Below are positions 9,756 through 19,894 of a DNA stretch of 64,000 nucleotides, one piece after another. The notes beneath the pieces are model-generated. The model saw only the letters and a list, made by a program, of their open reading frames with translations. It ran no database searches and had not been told where the DNA came from. The translations under genes and the position numbers were made by a program. Each line of letters starts with the position of its first letter. The stretch's first letter is position 1. The DNA lies in the NCBI RefSeq assembly GCF_022809125.1, contig NZ_JALGBI010000001.1:434001-498000 (forward strand), read 5' to 3'. This DNA comes from Variovorax terrae. GTDB lineage: Bacteria; Pseudomonadota; Gammaproteobacteria; Burkholderiales; Burkholderiaceae_C.

Positions 9756-11552
9756 GTGAACCAGCTCAAGGACCTTCACGTTCTGATCCTGGGCCTCGGC
9801 GCGTCCGGGCTCGCCATGGCACGCTGGTGCGCGCGCTTCGGTGCGCGCGTGACCGTCGCCGACACGCGGGAGCACCCGCCGCAGCTCGAGAGCCTGTGCC
9901 GCGAGGCGCCGCAGGCGGTGTTCGCCGCCGGACCGTTCGCCGCCGCGCTGGTCGAGGGCACCGACGTGCGCGCCGTGTTCACGAGCCCGGGCCTGCCGCC
10001 GGCGGCCGTGGCACCGGTCGTGGACGCCGCCGCCGCGATGGGGCTGTGGACGGGCAACGAGCTGAGCCTGTTCGCCCAGGCCCTGCGCGAACTCAGGACC
10101 GACCTCGGCTACGCACCGCAGGTGCTGGCCATCACGGGCACCAATGGCAAGACCACGGTCACGTCGCTCACGGGGCAACTGGTCGAGCGTGCCGGCAAGA
10201 GCGTGGCGGTGGCGGGCAACATCGGCCCGACCCTGCTCGATACCTTGGCTGCAAAGCTGGACGAGCAGCAGGCCCACGCCGCCGCGCAGGCCGAGATTCA
10301 AGAAGATCCGGAAGACATACAGGACGCACCCACAGAACCGCCCGCGGCGGGCCCGGCAGAGGCCAGCACGCCCGTGGCCGACGAGCCCGGCGTCGAGGAT
10401 GTACATCCCAGGGACCTCAGTGACGCTGAAGAAGCACCGGAGGCCAAATTCGAGGCGCAGGACGAGCCGCCCGAGCCCGACGAAGAGCCCCCGGTCGTGC
10501 TGCCCCCGCCCGAGGAGCCGAAGGTCAGCCTCGTGCTGCCCCAGGTCTGGGTGCTCGAACTCTCGAGCTTCCAGCTCGACGGGGCGCGTGGGTTCGAGCC
10601 CAGCGCCGCGGTGGTGCTCAACATCAGCCAGGACCACCTGGACTGGCATGGCAGCCTGCAGGCCTATGCAGCCGCCAAGGCGCGCGTCTTCGGCCAGCAA
10701 GGGCTGATGATCCTGAACCGCGAAGACCCGATGGTGATGGCCATGCTGCCCGAGCCGGTGCGGGTCCGGCTGCAGCGCCCCCTGGTGCGCACCCACGTCA
10801 CCTTCGGTGGCGACATGCCGCAGCGGCCGGGCGACTTCGGGCTGGAGCTGATCAACGGCATGGCCTGGCTGGTGCGCGCCCTGGAGGCGGACGAGACGCG
10901 CAAGAAGCGCAAGGGCGATGAAGAAGAGCTGCATATCCAACGCCTGATGCCGGCCGACGCGCTGCGCATCCGTGGCCGCCACAACGCCGTCAACGCGCTG
11001 GCTGCGCTGGCGCTGGCCAGTGCGGCGGGCTGCAGCCTGGCGCCCATGCTCTACGGGCTGCGCGAGTACCGGGGCGAGCCGCACCGCGTCGAGCCCGTGG
11101 CCATCGTCGACGGGATCGAGTATTTCGACGACAGCAAGGGCACGAACGTGGGCGCCACGGTGGCCGCGCTGCAGGGCCTGGGCGCCGAGCGCCGCGTGGT
11201 GGTGATCCTGGGTGGTGACGGCAAGGGCCAGGATTTCTCGCCGCTGGCCGCGCCGGTGGCGCGCCATGCGCGCGCGGCGGTGCTGATCGGGCGCGACGGG
11301 CCGCAGATCCGGGCCGCGCTGGAATCGACCGGCGTGCCGCTGCTCGATGCCGCTTCCATGGAGCAGGCCGTGGCGCTGGCCACGCAGCAGGCCGGTGCGG
11401 GCGATGCGGTGCTGATGTCGCCGGCCTGCGCGAGCTTCGACATGTTCGACAACTACGAGCACCGGGCCCGCGTCTTCCGCGAGGCGGTGGATGAACTGGC
11501 CCAGGGCGGCGGCGCGCTGGCGCTGAGCGGCGGGCCGGAGGAGGCGGTATGA
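9756..11552 (+). CDS. murD: UDP-MurNAc-L-alanine:D-glutamate ligase MurD with a large insert
   Basis: Adds D-glutamate to UDP-MurNAc-L-Ala. It starts with GTG three bases after mraY. At 598 residues it is about 100-150 longer than typical MurD. The Rossmann-like N-terminal domain ([20 protein letters not shown]), P-loop [12 protein letters not shown] near residue 128, [29 protein letters not shown] and [12 protein letters not shown] are all intact, so the enzyme should be active. The extra length is mostly one acidic, Pro/Ala-rich low-complexity stretch at about residues 165-262. It is inserted between GNIGPTLLD and the [10 protein letters not shown] strand of the central ATP-binding domain. 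The stop overlaps ftsW (ATGA). Confidence 0.95.
   Translation: MNQLKDLHVLILGLGASGLAMARWCARFGARVTVADTREHPPQLESLCREAPQAVFAAGPFAAALVEGTDVRAVFTSPGLPPAAVAPVVDAAAAMGLWTGNELSLFAQALRELRTDLGYAPQVLAITGTNGKTTVTSLTGQLVERAGKSVAVAGNIGPTLLDTLAAKLDEQQAHAAAQAEIQEDPEDIQDAPTEPPAAGPAEASTPVADEPGVEDVHPRDLSDAEEAPEAKFEAQDEPPEPDEEPPVVLPPPEEPKVSLVLPQVWVLELSSFQLDGARGFEPSAAVVLNISQDHLDWHGSLQAYAAAKARVFGQQGLMILNREDPMVMAMLPEPVRVRLQRPLVRTHVTFGGDMPQRPGDFGLELINGMAWLVRALEADETRKKRKGDEEELHIQRLMPADALRIRGRHNAVNALAALALASAAGCSLAPMLYGLREYRGEPHRVEPVAIVDGIEYFDDSKGTNVGATVAALQGLGAERRVVVILGGDGKGQDFSPLAAPVARHARAAVLIGRDGPQIRAALESTGVPLLDAASMEQAVALATQQAGAGDAVLMSPACASFDMFDNYEHRARVFREAVDELAQGGGALALSGGPEEAV
10248..10541 (+). other. Acidic, proline-rich insert in MurD (about residues 165-262)
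   Basis: This stretch encodes mostly Glu, Asp, Pro and Ala (for example [20 protein letters not shown] and [20 protein letters not shown]). It looks intrinsically disordered and interrupts an otherwise continuous MurD central domain. E. coli MurD has only a short loop here. Confidence 0.85.
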
Positions 11553-12811
11553 GCGGCAGCCTGGTCGATCGCCTTACCGGCTGGTTCAGCGGCTTGCCGC
11601 GTGCGGCCGCCGATGCCCTGCCGGTGCGCGTGGGCGGCACCGAATTCACGCGCACCACCGCGGCGCCGCGGCAGGTGGCCGGCTTCGACCAGGCGCTGCT
11701 CTGGGTCACGGTGGCGCTGCTGGCCTGGGGCCTCGTGATGGTGTATTCCGCCTCGATCGCGATGCCCGACAACCCGCGGTTCGCCCGCTATGCGCACACC
11801 TATTTCCTGACGCGGCACCTGATCTCGCTGGCCGTGGCGTTCGTGGTCTCGCTGATCGCCTTCCAGGTGCCGCTGTCCACCTGGGAAAAGATCGCGCCCT
11901 GGCTGTTCGTGGCCTCGCTGATCCTGCTGATCGCGGTGCTGATCCCGCATGTGGGTAGCGTGGTGAATGGCGCGCGCCGCTGGATCTCGCTCGGGTTCAT
12001 GGGCTTCCAGCCGTCCGAGCTGGCCAAGCTTGCGGTGCTGCTGTACGCGGCCGACTACATGGTGCGCAAGATGGACGTGAAGGAGCGCTTCTTCCGCGCC
12101 GTGCTGCCGATGGCGGTGGCCGTGGCCGTGGTCGGCCTGCTGCTGCTGGCCGAACCCGACATGGGCGCCTTCATGGTGATCGCGGTGATCGCCATGGGCA
12201 TCCTGTTCCTGGGCGGCGTCAACGCGCGCATGTTCTTCCTGATCGCCACTGTCATGGTGGTGGCCTTCGGCCTGATGGTGATGCTGTCGGACTGGCGGCG
12301 CGAGCGCATCTTCGCCTACCTCGACCCCTGGAGCGAGAAGCATGCCCTGGGCAAGGGCTACCAGCTCTCGCATTCGCTGATCGCGATCGGCCGCGGCGAA
12401 ATCTTCGGCGTCGGCCTGGGCGGCAGCGTGGAAAAACTGCATTGGCTGCCCGAGGCGCACACCGACTTCCTGCTGGCCGTGATCGGCGAGGAGTTCGGCC
12501 TGATCGGCGTGCTGTGCGTGATCGGCCTGTTCCTCTGGCTCACGCGCCGCATCATGCACATCGGTCGCCAGGCGATCGCGCTGGACCGCGTGTTCGCGGG
12601 GTTGGTGGCGCAGGGCGTGGGGATCTGGGTCGGCTTCCAGGCCTTCATCAACATGGGCGTGAACCTCGGCGCGCTGCCGACCAAGGGCCTGACGCTGCCG
12701 CTCATGAGCTATGGCGGCTCGGCCATCCTGATGAACCTGGTGGCGATCGCGCTGGTGCTGCGCATCGACTATGAAAACCGGCTGCTCATGCAGGGAGGGC
12801 GCAGGACATGA
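11549..12811 (+). CDS. ftsW: Septal peptidoglycan polymerase FtsW (SEDS family)
   Basis: Lipid II glycosyltransferase working with FtsI at the septum. The 420 residues include a hydrophilic N-terminal extension of about 50 residues and then about ten membrane segments. SEDS motifs seen are VMVYSAS, GARRWI-type [21 protein letters not shown], the [12 protein letters not shown] segment and [11 protein letters not shown] near the C-terminus. It starts inside the murD stop (ATGA) and its own stop overlaps murG in the same way, suggesting translational coupling. Confidence 0.96.
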   Translation: MSGSLVDRLTGWFSGLPRAAADALPVRVGGTEFTRTTAAPRQVAGFDQALLWVTVALLAWGLVMVYSASIAMPDNPRFARYAHTYFLTRHLISLAVAFVVSLIAFQVPLSTWEKIAPWLFVASLILLIAVLIPHVGSVVNGARRWISLGFMGFQPSELAKLAVLLYAADYMVRKMDVKERFFRAVLPMAVAVAVVGLLLLAEPDMGAFMVIAVIAMGILFLGGVNARMFFLIATVMVVAFGLMVMLSDWRRERIFAYLDPWSEKHALGKGYQLSHSLIAIGRGEIFGVGLGGSVEKLHWLPEAHTDFLLAVIGEEFGLIGVLCVIGLFLWLTRRIMHIGRQAIALDRVFAGLVAQGVGIWVGFQAFINMGVNLGALPTKGLTLPLMSYGGSAILMNLVAIALVLRIDYENRLLMQGGRRT

Positions 12812-13872
12812 CGCAACGCTGCGCTCTGGTCATGGCGGGCGGCACGGGGGGGCACATCTTCCCCGGCCTGGCCGTGGCCGAGGCCCTGCGCGAGCGCGGC
12901 TGGCGCGTGCACTGGCTGGGCGGGCCCGACAGCATGGAAAGCCGCATCGTGCCTCCGCGCGGCTTCGCCTTCGAGACCATCGCCTTCTCGGGCGTGCGCG
13001 GCAAGGGCTTGAGCACGCTGGTGCTGCTGCCGCTGCGCCTGCTCAAGGCCTTCTGGCAGAGCCTCCAGGCGGTGCGCCGCGTCAAGCCCGACGTGGTGGT
13101 GGGCCTGGGTGGCTACATCACCTTCCCGGCCGGCATGATGAGCGTGCTGCTGGGCCGGCCGCTGGTGCTGCACGAGCAGAATTCGGTGGCCGGCATGGCC
13201 AACAAGGTGCTGGCGGGCGTGGCCGACCGCGTGTTCAGCGCCTTCCCCGAGGTGCTGAAGAAGGCGCGCTGGGTCGGCAACCCGATGCGCGCGGCCTTCC
13301 TGCAGCAGCCCGGCCCTGCCGAGCGCTTTGCCGGCCGCAGCGGCCCGCTCAAGCTGCTGGTGGTCGGCGGCAGCCTGGGCGCCCGGGCGCTCAACGAGAT
13401 CGTGCCGAAGGCGCTGGCGCTGATTCCGCCGGCGCAGCGACCCGCGGCACTGCACCAGAGCGGCGCCAAACAGATCGACGAACTGCGCGCCAACTACGCG
13501 GCCGCGGGCGTGCAGGCCGAGCTCACGCCCTTCATCGACGACACGGCCCAGGCCTTCGCCGAAGCCGATCTGGTGATCTGCCGCGCCGGCGCCAGCACCG
13601 TGACGGAGATTGCCGCCGTGGGCGCGGCCGCGCTGTTCGTGCCGTTCCCGTCCGCGGTGGACGACCACCAGACCACGAACGCCCGGTTCCTGGTCGATGC
13701 GGGCGGCGGCTGGCTGGTGCCGCAGCGGGACCTGACGCCCGAGAGCCTGGCCGTCATGTTGCAGGCCACGGAGCGCTCCGAGCTGCTGCAATGCGCCGAG
13801 GCGGCCCACCGGATGCGAAAAACCGATGCCACGGCCGAAGTCGTGGCCGCTTGCGAGGAGCTGGCAGCATGA
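12808..13872 (+). CDS. murG: UDP-GlcNAc:lipid I GlcNAc transferase MurG
   Basis: Peripheral membrane GT-B glycosyltransferase that converts lipid I to lipid II. The 354 residues are standard length. The N-terminal G-loop is [16 protein letters not shown], with [18 protein letters not shown] following. The C-terminal domain contains [13 protein letters not shown] and the donor-binding [15 protein letters not shown]. The ATG overlaps the ftsW stop, and the gene ends with ATGA overlapping murC. Confidence 0.97.
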   Translation: MTQRCALVMAGGTGGHIFPGLAVAEALRERGWRVHWLGGPDSMESRIVPPRGFAFETIAFSGVRGKGLSTLVLLPLRLLKAFWQSLQAVRRVKPDVVVGLGGYITFPAGMMSVLLGRPLVLHEQNSVAGMANKVLAGVADRVFSAFPEVLKKARWVGNPMRAAFLQQPGPAERFAGRSGPLKLLVVGGSLGARALNEIVPKALALIPPAQRPAALHQSGAKQIDELRANYAAAGVQAELTPFIDDTAQAFAEADLVICRAGASTVTEIAAVGAAALFVPFPSAVDDHQTTNARFLVDAGGGWLVPQRDLTPESLAVMLQATERSELLQCAEAAHRMRKTDATAEVVAACEELAA

Positions 13873-15314
13873 AGCATGCCATCAAGCACATCCATTTCGT
13901 CGGGGTCGGCGGCTCCGGCATGTCCGGCATCGCCGAGGTGCTGTTGAACCTGGGCTACACCATCTCGGGCTCCGACCTGTCCGACAGCGCCACGCTGCGC
14001 CGCCTGGCCGCGCTGGGCATCCGGACCTTCGTGGGCCACGACGCGGCCCATGTGGAAGGCGCCGATGCGGTGGTCACCTCCACCGCGGTGCAGCCCGACA
14101 ATCCGGAGGTGATCGCGGCGCGCGAGAAGAAGATCCCCGTGGTGCCGCGCGCGCTGATGCTGGCCGAGCTGATGCGCCTGAAGCAGGGCATCGCGATCGC
14201 GGGCACGCATGGCAAGACCACCACCACCAGCCTGGTGGCCAGCGTGCTGGCCGAAGCCGGGCTGGACCCGACCTTCGTGATCGGCGGCCGGCTCAACAGC
14301 GCCGGCGCCAACGCCAAGCTCGGCACGGGCGACTACATCGTGGTCGAGGCCGACGAGTCCGACGCCTCGTTCCTGAACCTGCTGCCCGTGATGGCGGTCG
14401 TGACCAACATCGATGCCGACCACATGGAAACCTACGGGCACGACTTCGGCCGCCTGAAGGGCGCCTTCGTCGACTTCCTGCACCGCATGCCGTTCTACGG
14501 CGTGGCCATCCTGTGCACCGACGACGCGGCCGTGCGCGAGATCGTGCCGCAGGTGTCCTGCCCGGTCACCAGCTACGGCTTCGGCGAGGACGCGCAGGTG
14601 CGCGCCATCAACGTGCGTGCGCAGGCCGGCCAGATGCACTTCACCGTGCAGCGGCGCAACGGCGTCACGCTGCCCGACCTGGACATCGTGCTCAACCTCG
14701 CGGGCGAGCACAACGTGCTCAACGCGCTGTCGGTGATCGCGGTGGCGGCGGAGCTGAACCTGCCCGATGCGGCGGTGCAGAAGGCCCTGGCGGAGTTCAA
14801 GGGCGTGGGCCGGCGCTTCCAGCGCTATGGCGAGGTGCCGGTGGCGCCTGCCAACGGCGGCGGCACGTTCACGCTGATCGAGGACTATGGCCACCACCCG
14901 GTCGAGATGGCGGCCACGCTGGCCGCCGCGCGCGGTGCCTTTCCGGGGCGGCGCCTGGTGCTGGCGTTCCAGCCCCACCGCTACACCCGCACGCGCGACT
15001 GCTTCGAGGATTTCGTCAAGGTCATCGGCCAGGGCGCGGACGGCGTGCTGCTGGCCGAGGTCTATGCCGCCGGCGAAGCGCCCATCGTGGCGGCCGACGG
15101 CCGCTCGCTGACGCGCGCGCTGCGCGTGGCGGGCAAGGTCGAGCCGGTGTTCGTGGACGACATTGCCGACATGCCGCAGGCCATCGCGGACAACGCGCGC
15201 GATGGCGACGTGGTGATGTGCATGGGCGCGGGCTCGATCGGCGCCGTGCCCGCGAAAGTCATCGAGATGCTACAGAAAACGGAGCGTGAAATGCCCAAGG
15301 GGCAAGGACTATGA
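13869..15314 (+). CDS. murC: UDP-N-acetylmuramate:L-alanine ligase MurC
   Basis: First amino acid-adding Mur ligase. The 481 residues carry the N-terminal [21 protein letters not shown] nucleotide-binding motif, the P-loop [13 protein letters not shown] near residue 115, and [14 protein letters not shown]. The C-terminal domain has [17 protein letters not shown]. The C-terminal methionine- and lysine-containing tail overlaps the ddl start by four bases. Mpl at 45.7-47.2 kb is a related ligase with a recycling role. Confidence 0.97.
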   Translation: MKHAIKHIHFVGVGGSGMSGIAEVLLNLGYTISGSDLSDSATLRRLAALGIRTFVGHDAAHVEGADAVVTSTAVQPDNPEVIAAREKKIPVVPRALMLAELMRLKQGIAIAGTHGKTTTTSLVASVLAEAGLDPTFVIGGRLNSAGANAKLGTGDYIVVEADESDASFLNLLPVMAVVTNIDADHMETYGHDFGRLKGAFVDFLHRMPFYGVAILCTDDAAVREIVPQVSCPVTSYGFGEDAQVRAINVRAQAGQMHFTVQRRNGVTLPDLDIVLNLAGEHNVLNALSVIAVAAELNLPDAAVQKALAEFKGVGRRFQRYGEVPVAPANGGGTFTLIEDYGHHPVEMAATLAAARGAFPGRRLVLAFQPHRYTRTRDCFEDFVKVIGQGADGVLLAEVYAAGEAPIVAADGRSLTRALRVAGKVEPVFVDDIADMPQAIADNARDGDVVMCMGAGSIGAVPAKVIEMLQKTEREMPKGQGL

Positions 15315-16288
15315 GCCAGTTTGATTCAAAAATCGGGAAAGTGGCCGTGCTCATGGGCGGCGCCTCGGCCGAGCGCGAGGTGTCGCTGATGTCGGGCCAG
15401 GGCGTGCTGCAGGCACTGCGCTCGCGCGGCATCGACGCCCATGCGTTCGACCCTTCGCTGCGCGACCTCGGCGAGCTGCGCAAGGAAGGCTTCGAGCGCT
15501 GCTTCATCGCGCTGCACGGCCGCCACGGCGAGGACGGCACGGTGCAGGGCGCGCTGGAGCTGCTCGGCATTCCCTACACCGGCTCGGGCGTCATGGCCTC
15601 CAGCGTGGCCATGGACAAGGTGATGACCAAGCGCGTGTGGAGCGCCGAGGGCCTGCCCACGCCGAAGTACGTGTGGCTGGCGCCGGACCAGCAGGAGCGC
15701 GTGCGCGTGCGCACCGTGCCCGACGAGCTGGGCCTGCCGTTGATCGTCAAACCGCCGCGCGAGGGCTCCTCGATCGGCGTGACCAAGGTCATGGGTTACT
15801 CGCAGATGCAGGACGCGGTGCAGCTGTCGGCGCGCTACGACCCCGACGTGCTGTGCGAGGAGTTCATCGAGGGCGAGGAAGTGACCTGCCCGGTGCTGGG
15901 CGAAGGCGCGAGCGCCCATGCGCTGCCGGTGATCCGCATCCTGGCGCCCGAGGGCGCCTACGACTACCAGAACAAGTACTTCACCGACGACGTGAAATAC
16001 CAGTGCCCGAGCGGCCTGCCCGAGGCCGAGGAGCGCGAGATCCAGCGCATCGTGCTGGCGTCCTACCGCTCGCTGGGCTGCCGCGGCTGGGGCCGCGCCG
16101 ACCTGATGATCCGCGCCAGCGACCGCAAGCCCTTCCTGCTGGAGATGAATACCTCGCCCGGCATGACCAGCCACTCGCTGGTGCCGATGTCGGCCCGTGC
16201 GGCCGGCATCAGCTATGAGGAGCTGTGCGTGAGGGTGCTGCTGTCGGCCTCGCTCGACCACCGCCTGCTTCCTGGAGCGCCTGCATGA
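15311..16288 (+). CDS. ddl: D-alanine:D-alanine ligase
   Basis: ATP-grasp enzyme making the D-Ala-D-Ala dipeptide used by MurF. The 325 residues correspond to the DdlB type found inside dcw clusters. Motifs are [19 protein letters not shown] (N-terminal domain), [35 protein letters not shown], and the metal-binding RADLMIR with [20 protein letters not shown]. It starts on ATGA with murC and ends on ATGA with ftsQ. Confidence 0.97.
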   Translation: MSQFDSKIGKVAVLMGGASAEREVSLMSGQGVLQALRSRGIDAHAFDPSLRDLGELRKEGFERCFIALHGRHGEDGTVQGALELLGIPYTGSGVMASSVAMDKVMTKRVWSAEGLPTPKYVWLAPDQQERVRVRTVPDELGLPLIVKPPREGSSIGVTKVMGYSQMQDAVQLSARYDPDVLCEEFIEGEEVTCPVLGEGASAHALPVIRILAPEGAYDYQNKYFTDDVKYQCPSGLPEAEEREIQRIVLASYRSLGCRGWGRADLMIRASDRKPFLLEMNTSPGMTSHSLVPMSARAAGISYEELCVRVLLSASLDHRLLPGAPA

Positions 16289-17070
16289 CCCAGACGCTGC
16301 CCGCGCCGTTCGACGTCAAGCTCATGAACATGGTCGCCACGACCCTGTTCCTGGCCTGCGTCGCCATGGCGTTGGCGGCGGTGGTGTGGTGGGCGCTGCG
16401 CAACCCGGTGTTCGCCATCGGCGGCATCACGGTGCAGGGCGAGGTGGCCCACAACAACGCCGTCACCCTGCGCGCCAACGTAGCGCCTAGGCTGGCGGGC
16501 AATTTCTTCACGGCGGACCTGGCGCAGGTGCGCGCCATCTTCGAGTCCGTGCCCTGGGTGCGCCATGCGGTGGTGCGGCGTGAGTTCCCCAACCGCCTGG
16601 ACGTGACGCTGCAGGAGCATCAGCCCGTGGCCTATTGGGGGGCGGACGGCGAGTCCCGGCTGGTCAACAGTTTCGGCGAGGTGTTCGAGGCCAACGTGGA
16701 CGAGGTGGAGGCGGACGAACTGCCGCACCTGAGCGGCCCCGATGGCCAGGCGGCCCAGGTGCTGGCGATGTACCGCGTGCTCAAGCCGCTGTTTGCGCCA
16801 CTCGACGCCACGGTGGAAGAGCTCGACCTGTCCGGGCGCGGCGGCTGGCGCGTGCAGCTCGACAGCGGCGCGGCGATCGAGCTCGGCCGCGGCTCGCCCG
16901 GAGAAGTGGCGGCGCGTGTGCAGCGTTTCACGCACACGCTGACGCAGGTAGTTTCGAAGTATGGACGGAAGGCGGACTCGCTGGAAGCGGCCGATCTGCG
17001 CCACGCCGATGGTTACGCGCTGCGCTTGCGCGGCGTGACCACGGTGGGCGCGGACGCCCGCAAGAAGTAG
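16285..17070 (+). CDS. ftsQ: Cell division protein FtsQ
   Basis: Bitopic inner-membrane divisome protein that binds FtsB and FtsL. The 261 residues contain a short cytoplasmic N-terminus, one membrane segment at about residues 16-38, and a periplasmic POTRA domain beginning near [18 protein letters not shown] beta-domain ([29 protein letters not shown]) follows. The ATG at 16285 overlaps the ddl stop; the in-frame codon at 16225 would place the start deep inside ddl. A 29-bp spacer separates it from ftsA. Confidence 0.95.
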   Translation: MTQTLPAPFDVKLMNMVATTLFLACVAMALAAVVWWALRNPVFAIGGITVQGEVAHNNAVTLRANVAPRLAGNFFTADLAQVRAIFESVPWVRHAVVRREFPNRLDVTLQEHQPVAYWGADGESRLVNSFGEVFEANVDEVEADELPHLSGPDGQAAQVLAMYRVLKPLFAPLDATVEELDLSGRGGWRVQLDSGAAIELGRGSPGEVAARVQRFTHTLTQVVSKYGRKADSLEAADLRHADGYALRLRGVTTVGADARKK

Positions 17071-17099
17071 CGGGAACCCAAGACACAACAGGTGCATAT

Positions 17100-18329
17100 A
17101 TGGCAAAAGAGTACAAGGACCTGGTCGTCGGGCTGGATATCGGGACCGCCAAGGTGATGGTGGTGGTGGCCGAGGTGCTGCCCGGCGGCGAGCTCAAGCT
17201 CGCGGGGCTGGGCATCGCGCCGAGCAATGGCTTGAAGCGCGGCGTGGTGGTCAACATCGACGCCACGGTGCAGAGCATCCAGCAGGCGCTCAAGGAGGCC
17301 GAGCTGATGGCCGACTGCAAGATCACGCGCGTCTACACCGGCATCACCGGCAGCCACATCCGCGGCATCAACTCCAGCGGCATGGTGGCGGTGAAGGACC
17401 GCGAGGTCACGCAGGCCGACGTGGCGCGCGTGGTGGAGACCGCCAAGGCCATCAACATCTCGACCGACCAGCGTTTGCTGCTGGTGGAGCCGCAGGAGTT
17501 CGTGATCGACGGCCAGGACGTCAAGGAGCCGATCGGCATGAGCGGCATCCGCCTGGAGGCCAAGGTGCACATCGTCACCGGCGCGCAGAGTGCGGCCGAG
17601 AACATCATCAAGTGCGTGCGCCGCTGCGGCCTCGACGTGGACCAGCTCATGCTCAACCCGCTGGCCTCGAGCCTGGCGGTTCTGACCGAGGACGAGCGCG
17701 AGCTCGGCGTGGCGCTGGTGGACATCGGCGCCGGCACCACCGACGTGGCGATCTTCACCAACGGCGCGATCCGCCATACGGCCGTGATCCCGATCGCGGG
17801 CGACCTGATCACCAGCGACATCGCGATGGCGCTGCGCACGCCTACCAAGGACGCCGAGGACATCAAGGTCGAGGCCGGCTACGCCAAGCAGCTGCTGGCC
17901 GACCCCGAGCAGCAGGTGGAAGTGCCGGGCCTGGGCGACCGCGGCCCGCGCATGCTGAGCAAGCAGGCGCTGGCCGGCGTGATCGAACCGCGCATCGAGG
18001 AGATCTTCTCGCTGGTGCAGCAGGTGGTGCGCGAATCGGGCTACGAGGAAGTGCTGTCCTCGGGCATCGTGCTCACTGGCGGCAGCGCCGTGATGCCGGG
18101 CATGGTGGAGCTGGGCGAGGACATCTTCCTCAAGCCGGTGCGCCGCGGCATCCCGAAGTATGCGAGCGCGCTGTCGGACATGGTGGCCCAGCCGCGCGCG
18201 GCCACCGTGATGGGCCTGCTCGAGGAGGCGCGCCTGGCGCGCCTGCGCGGTTTCAAGGTGGCGCAGAAGAACGGCTCCATGAAAACCGCCATGGGCCGCG
18301 TCAAGGACTGGTTCGTGGGGAACTTCTGA
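17100..18329 (+). CDS. ftsA: Cell division protein FtsA
   Basis: Actin-like ATPase that tethers FtsZ to the membrane and recruits later divisome proteins. The 409 residues show the phosphate-1 motif VGLDIGTAKVMVVVAEV near the N-terminus, phosphate-2 VDIGAGTTDVAIFTNG near residue 205, and the adenosine motif GIVLTGGSAVMPGM near 320. The C-terminal KTAMGRVKDWFVGNF is the amphipathic membrane-targeting helix. Its ribosome site (AGGTG) is weak. The 143-bp spacer to ftsZ contains a perfect 20-bp palindrome. Confidence 0.97.
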   Translation: MAKEYKDLVVGLDIGTAKVMVVVAEVLPGGELKLAGLGIAPSNGLKRGVVVNIDATVQSIQQALKEAELMADCKITRVYTGITGSHIRGINSSGMVAVKDREVTQADVARVVETAKAINISTDQRLLLVEPQEFVIDGQDVKEPIGMSGIRLEAKVHIVTGAQSAAENIIKCVRRCGLDVDQLMLNPLASSLAVLTEDERELGVALVDIGAGTTDVAIFTNGAIRHTAVIPIAGDLITSDIAMALRTPTKDAEDIKVEAGYAKQLLADPEQQVEVPGLGDRGPRMLSKQALAGVIEPRIEEIFSLVQQVVRESGYEEVLSSGIVLTGGSAVMPGMVELGEDIFLKPVRRGIPKYASALSDMVAQPRAATVMGLLEEARLARLRGFKVAQKNGSMKTAMGRVKDWFVGNF

Positions 18330-18395
18330 CCATGAAACACAAACTCTGGCTCGCGCGCGGCAGCCCTCACTGGCGATGGCGGTGCACCGATCCGC

Positions 18396-18415
18396 CGTCA
18401 TGAACGTTCATGACG
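18396..18415 (+). promoter_or_regulatory. Perfect 20-bp palindrome between ftsA and ftsZ
   Basis: CGTCATGAACGTTCATGACG is its own reverse complement over all 20 bases. No T-run follows, so it is not a standard terminator. It ends 57 bp before the ftsZ start, where a promoter or operator controlling ftsZ separately from ftsA could lie. No known regulator is assigned. Confidence 0.65.
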
Positions 18416-18472
18416 CACCCCAACGCAATTACATGGCAACTGCACTATTCAGGAAAAATCAGGAGTAAGAAC

Positions 18473-19702
18473 ATGAGCATCGAAATGATTGAAGTAGAGG
18501 AATTCAATTTGGGCACCCAGATCAAGGTGATCGGCGTGGGCGGCGGCGGCGGCAACGCGGTCGGGCACATGATCGAGCGCCATGTGCAGGGTGTGGAATT
18601 CATCTGCGCCAACACCGACGCGCAGGCCCTGGCCCGCAGCTCCTCGCACAAGACCATCCAGCTCGGCCAGAGCGGCCTGGGCGCCGGCAGCAAGCCCGAC
18701 AAGGGCCGCGACGCGGCGGAAGCGGCGGCGGACGACATCCGCGAGGCCATCGACGGCGCGCACATGCTGTTCATCACCGCCGGCATGGGCGGCGGCACCG
18801 GCACCGGCGCCGCACCGGTGATCGCGCGCATCGCCAAGGAGATGGGCATCCTCACCGTGGGCGTGGTCACCAAGCCGTTCGACTGGGAAGGCGGCCGCCG
18901 CATGACCAATGCCGACAACGGCCTGGCCGAGCTCGAGGCCAACGTCGATTCGCTGATCGTGGTGCTCAACGAGAAGCTGCTCGAGGTGCTGGGCGACGAC
19001 ATCACCCAGGACGAGGCCTTCGCCCATGCCAACGACGTGCTCAAGAACGCCGTGGGCGGCATCGCCGAGATCATCAACGTGCCCGGCCATGTGAACGTCG
19101 ACTTCGAGGACGTGCGCACCGTGATGGGCGAACCCGGCAAGGCCATGATGGGCACGGCCGTGGCGGCCGGCCCGGACCGCGCGCGCATCGCTGCCGAGCA
19201 GGCCGTGGCCTGCCCGCTGCTCGAAGGCATCGACCTGTCGGGCGCCAAGGGCGTGCTGGTGCTGATCACCGCGGCCAAGGGTTCGCTGAAGCTCAGCGAG
19301 TCCAAGCTCGCGATGAACACCATCCGCGCCTATGCCTCGCCCGACGCGCATGTGATCTACGGCACGGCCTACGACGACGACCTCGGCGACGAGATCCGCG
19401 TGACCGTGGTGGCCACCGGCCTGTCGCGCCAGGGCGCGCGCCGCACCGCGCCGCCGCTGCAGGTGCTGCGCACCGGCACCGACAACGTGCCGTTCCATGT
19501 GCCGACCGTCAACGCGACCGTCGGCGGTCCCGGCGCGGCGGCGATGGGGGGCGGCATGGCCCAGCCCGACTACAACGGCATGGCCGTGCCCAGCGTGTGG
19601 CGCACCAACCGCACCCAGGCGGCGGCCAAGGTCGACGCGCTGGCCTCGGGCGGCATGGACGACTTCGAGATCCCGGCCTTCCTGCGCAAGCAGGCGGATT
19701 GA
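18473..19702 (+). CDS. ftsZ: Cell division GTPase FtsZ
   Basis: Tubulin-like GTPase forming the Z ring. The 409 residues contain IKVIGVGGGGGNAVGHMI, FICANTDAQAL, the tubulin signature GGGTGTGAAPVIA near residue 105, and the T7 loop around DVNVDFEDVRTVM. A flexible linker leads to the C-terminal peptide DDFEIPAFLRKQAD, which binds FtsA. The ATG at 18473 is preceded by AGGAG at 18461-18465; in-frame codons upstream lack this and extend beyond the family N-terminus (MSIEMIEVEEF). Confidence 0.98.
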   Translation: MSIEMIEVEEFNLGTQIKVIGVGGGGGNAVGHMIERHVQGVEFICANTDAQALARSSSHKTIQLGQSGLGAGSKPDKGRDAAEAAADDIREAIDGAHMLFITAGMGGGTGTGAAPVIARIAKEMGILTVGVVTKPFDWEGGRRMTNADNGLAELEANVDSLIVVLNEKLLEVLGDDITQDEAFAHANDVLKNAVGGIAEIINVPGHVNVDFEDVRTVMGEPGKAMMGTAVAAGPDRARIAAEQAVACPLLEGIDLSGAKGVLVLITAAKGSLKLSESKLAMNTIRAYASPDAHVIYGTAYDDDLGDEIRVTVVATGLSRQGARRTAPPLQVLRTGTDNVPFHVPTVNATVGGPGAAAMGGGMAQPDYNGMAVPSVWRTNRTQAAAKVDALASGGMDDFEIPAFLRKQAD

Positions 19703-19894
19703 TCGACCACCCCCGAAGCGGCCTGCGGCCGCTTCCCCCTCGAGGGGGCGCCACCAGCGGCCCGGCATAGCCGGTTCCGCGGTGGCCGCGAACGGGCCGC
19801 GCTGCGCGGGCCCTTGGGGCGGCAATGGTGTGGATAGCCAGAATCCATCTAGCTGAGCGCTGCAGACAGCGCTCTCCCGAATAAAATCATGGGC
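19703..19894 (+). repeat. ftsZ-lpxC spacer with nested inverted repeats
   Basis: The 192-bp spacer has no gene. It begins with GAAGCGGCC-TGC-GGCCGCTTC (19715-19735), directly followed by the 14-bp palindrome CCCCCTCGAGGGGG (19735-19748). It ends with GAGCGCTG-CAGA-CAGCGCTC (19855-19874) close to lpxC. The first two may fold after ftsZ translation and stop or slow transcription, although no T-run is present. Parts of the block (cccttggggcggc, cccggc) recur at 28540-28590, suggesting a dispersed extragenic repeat. Confidence 0.55.
19882..19887 (+). promoter_or_regulatory. -10 hexamer immediately before lpxC
   Basis: TAAAAT lies seven bases before the ATG at 19895, with no ribosome binding site, suggesting a leaderless or nearly leaderless transcript. 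No clear -35 is seen. Confidence 0.45.

Noticed and set aside
8526..11462. 978-codon open frame antisense to mraY and murD
   Set aside because: The length is due to GC-rich codon bias; the sense strand encodes complete MraY and MurD. The translation is low-complexity His/Gln/Arg.
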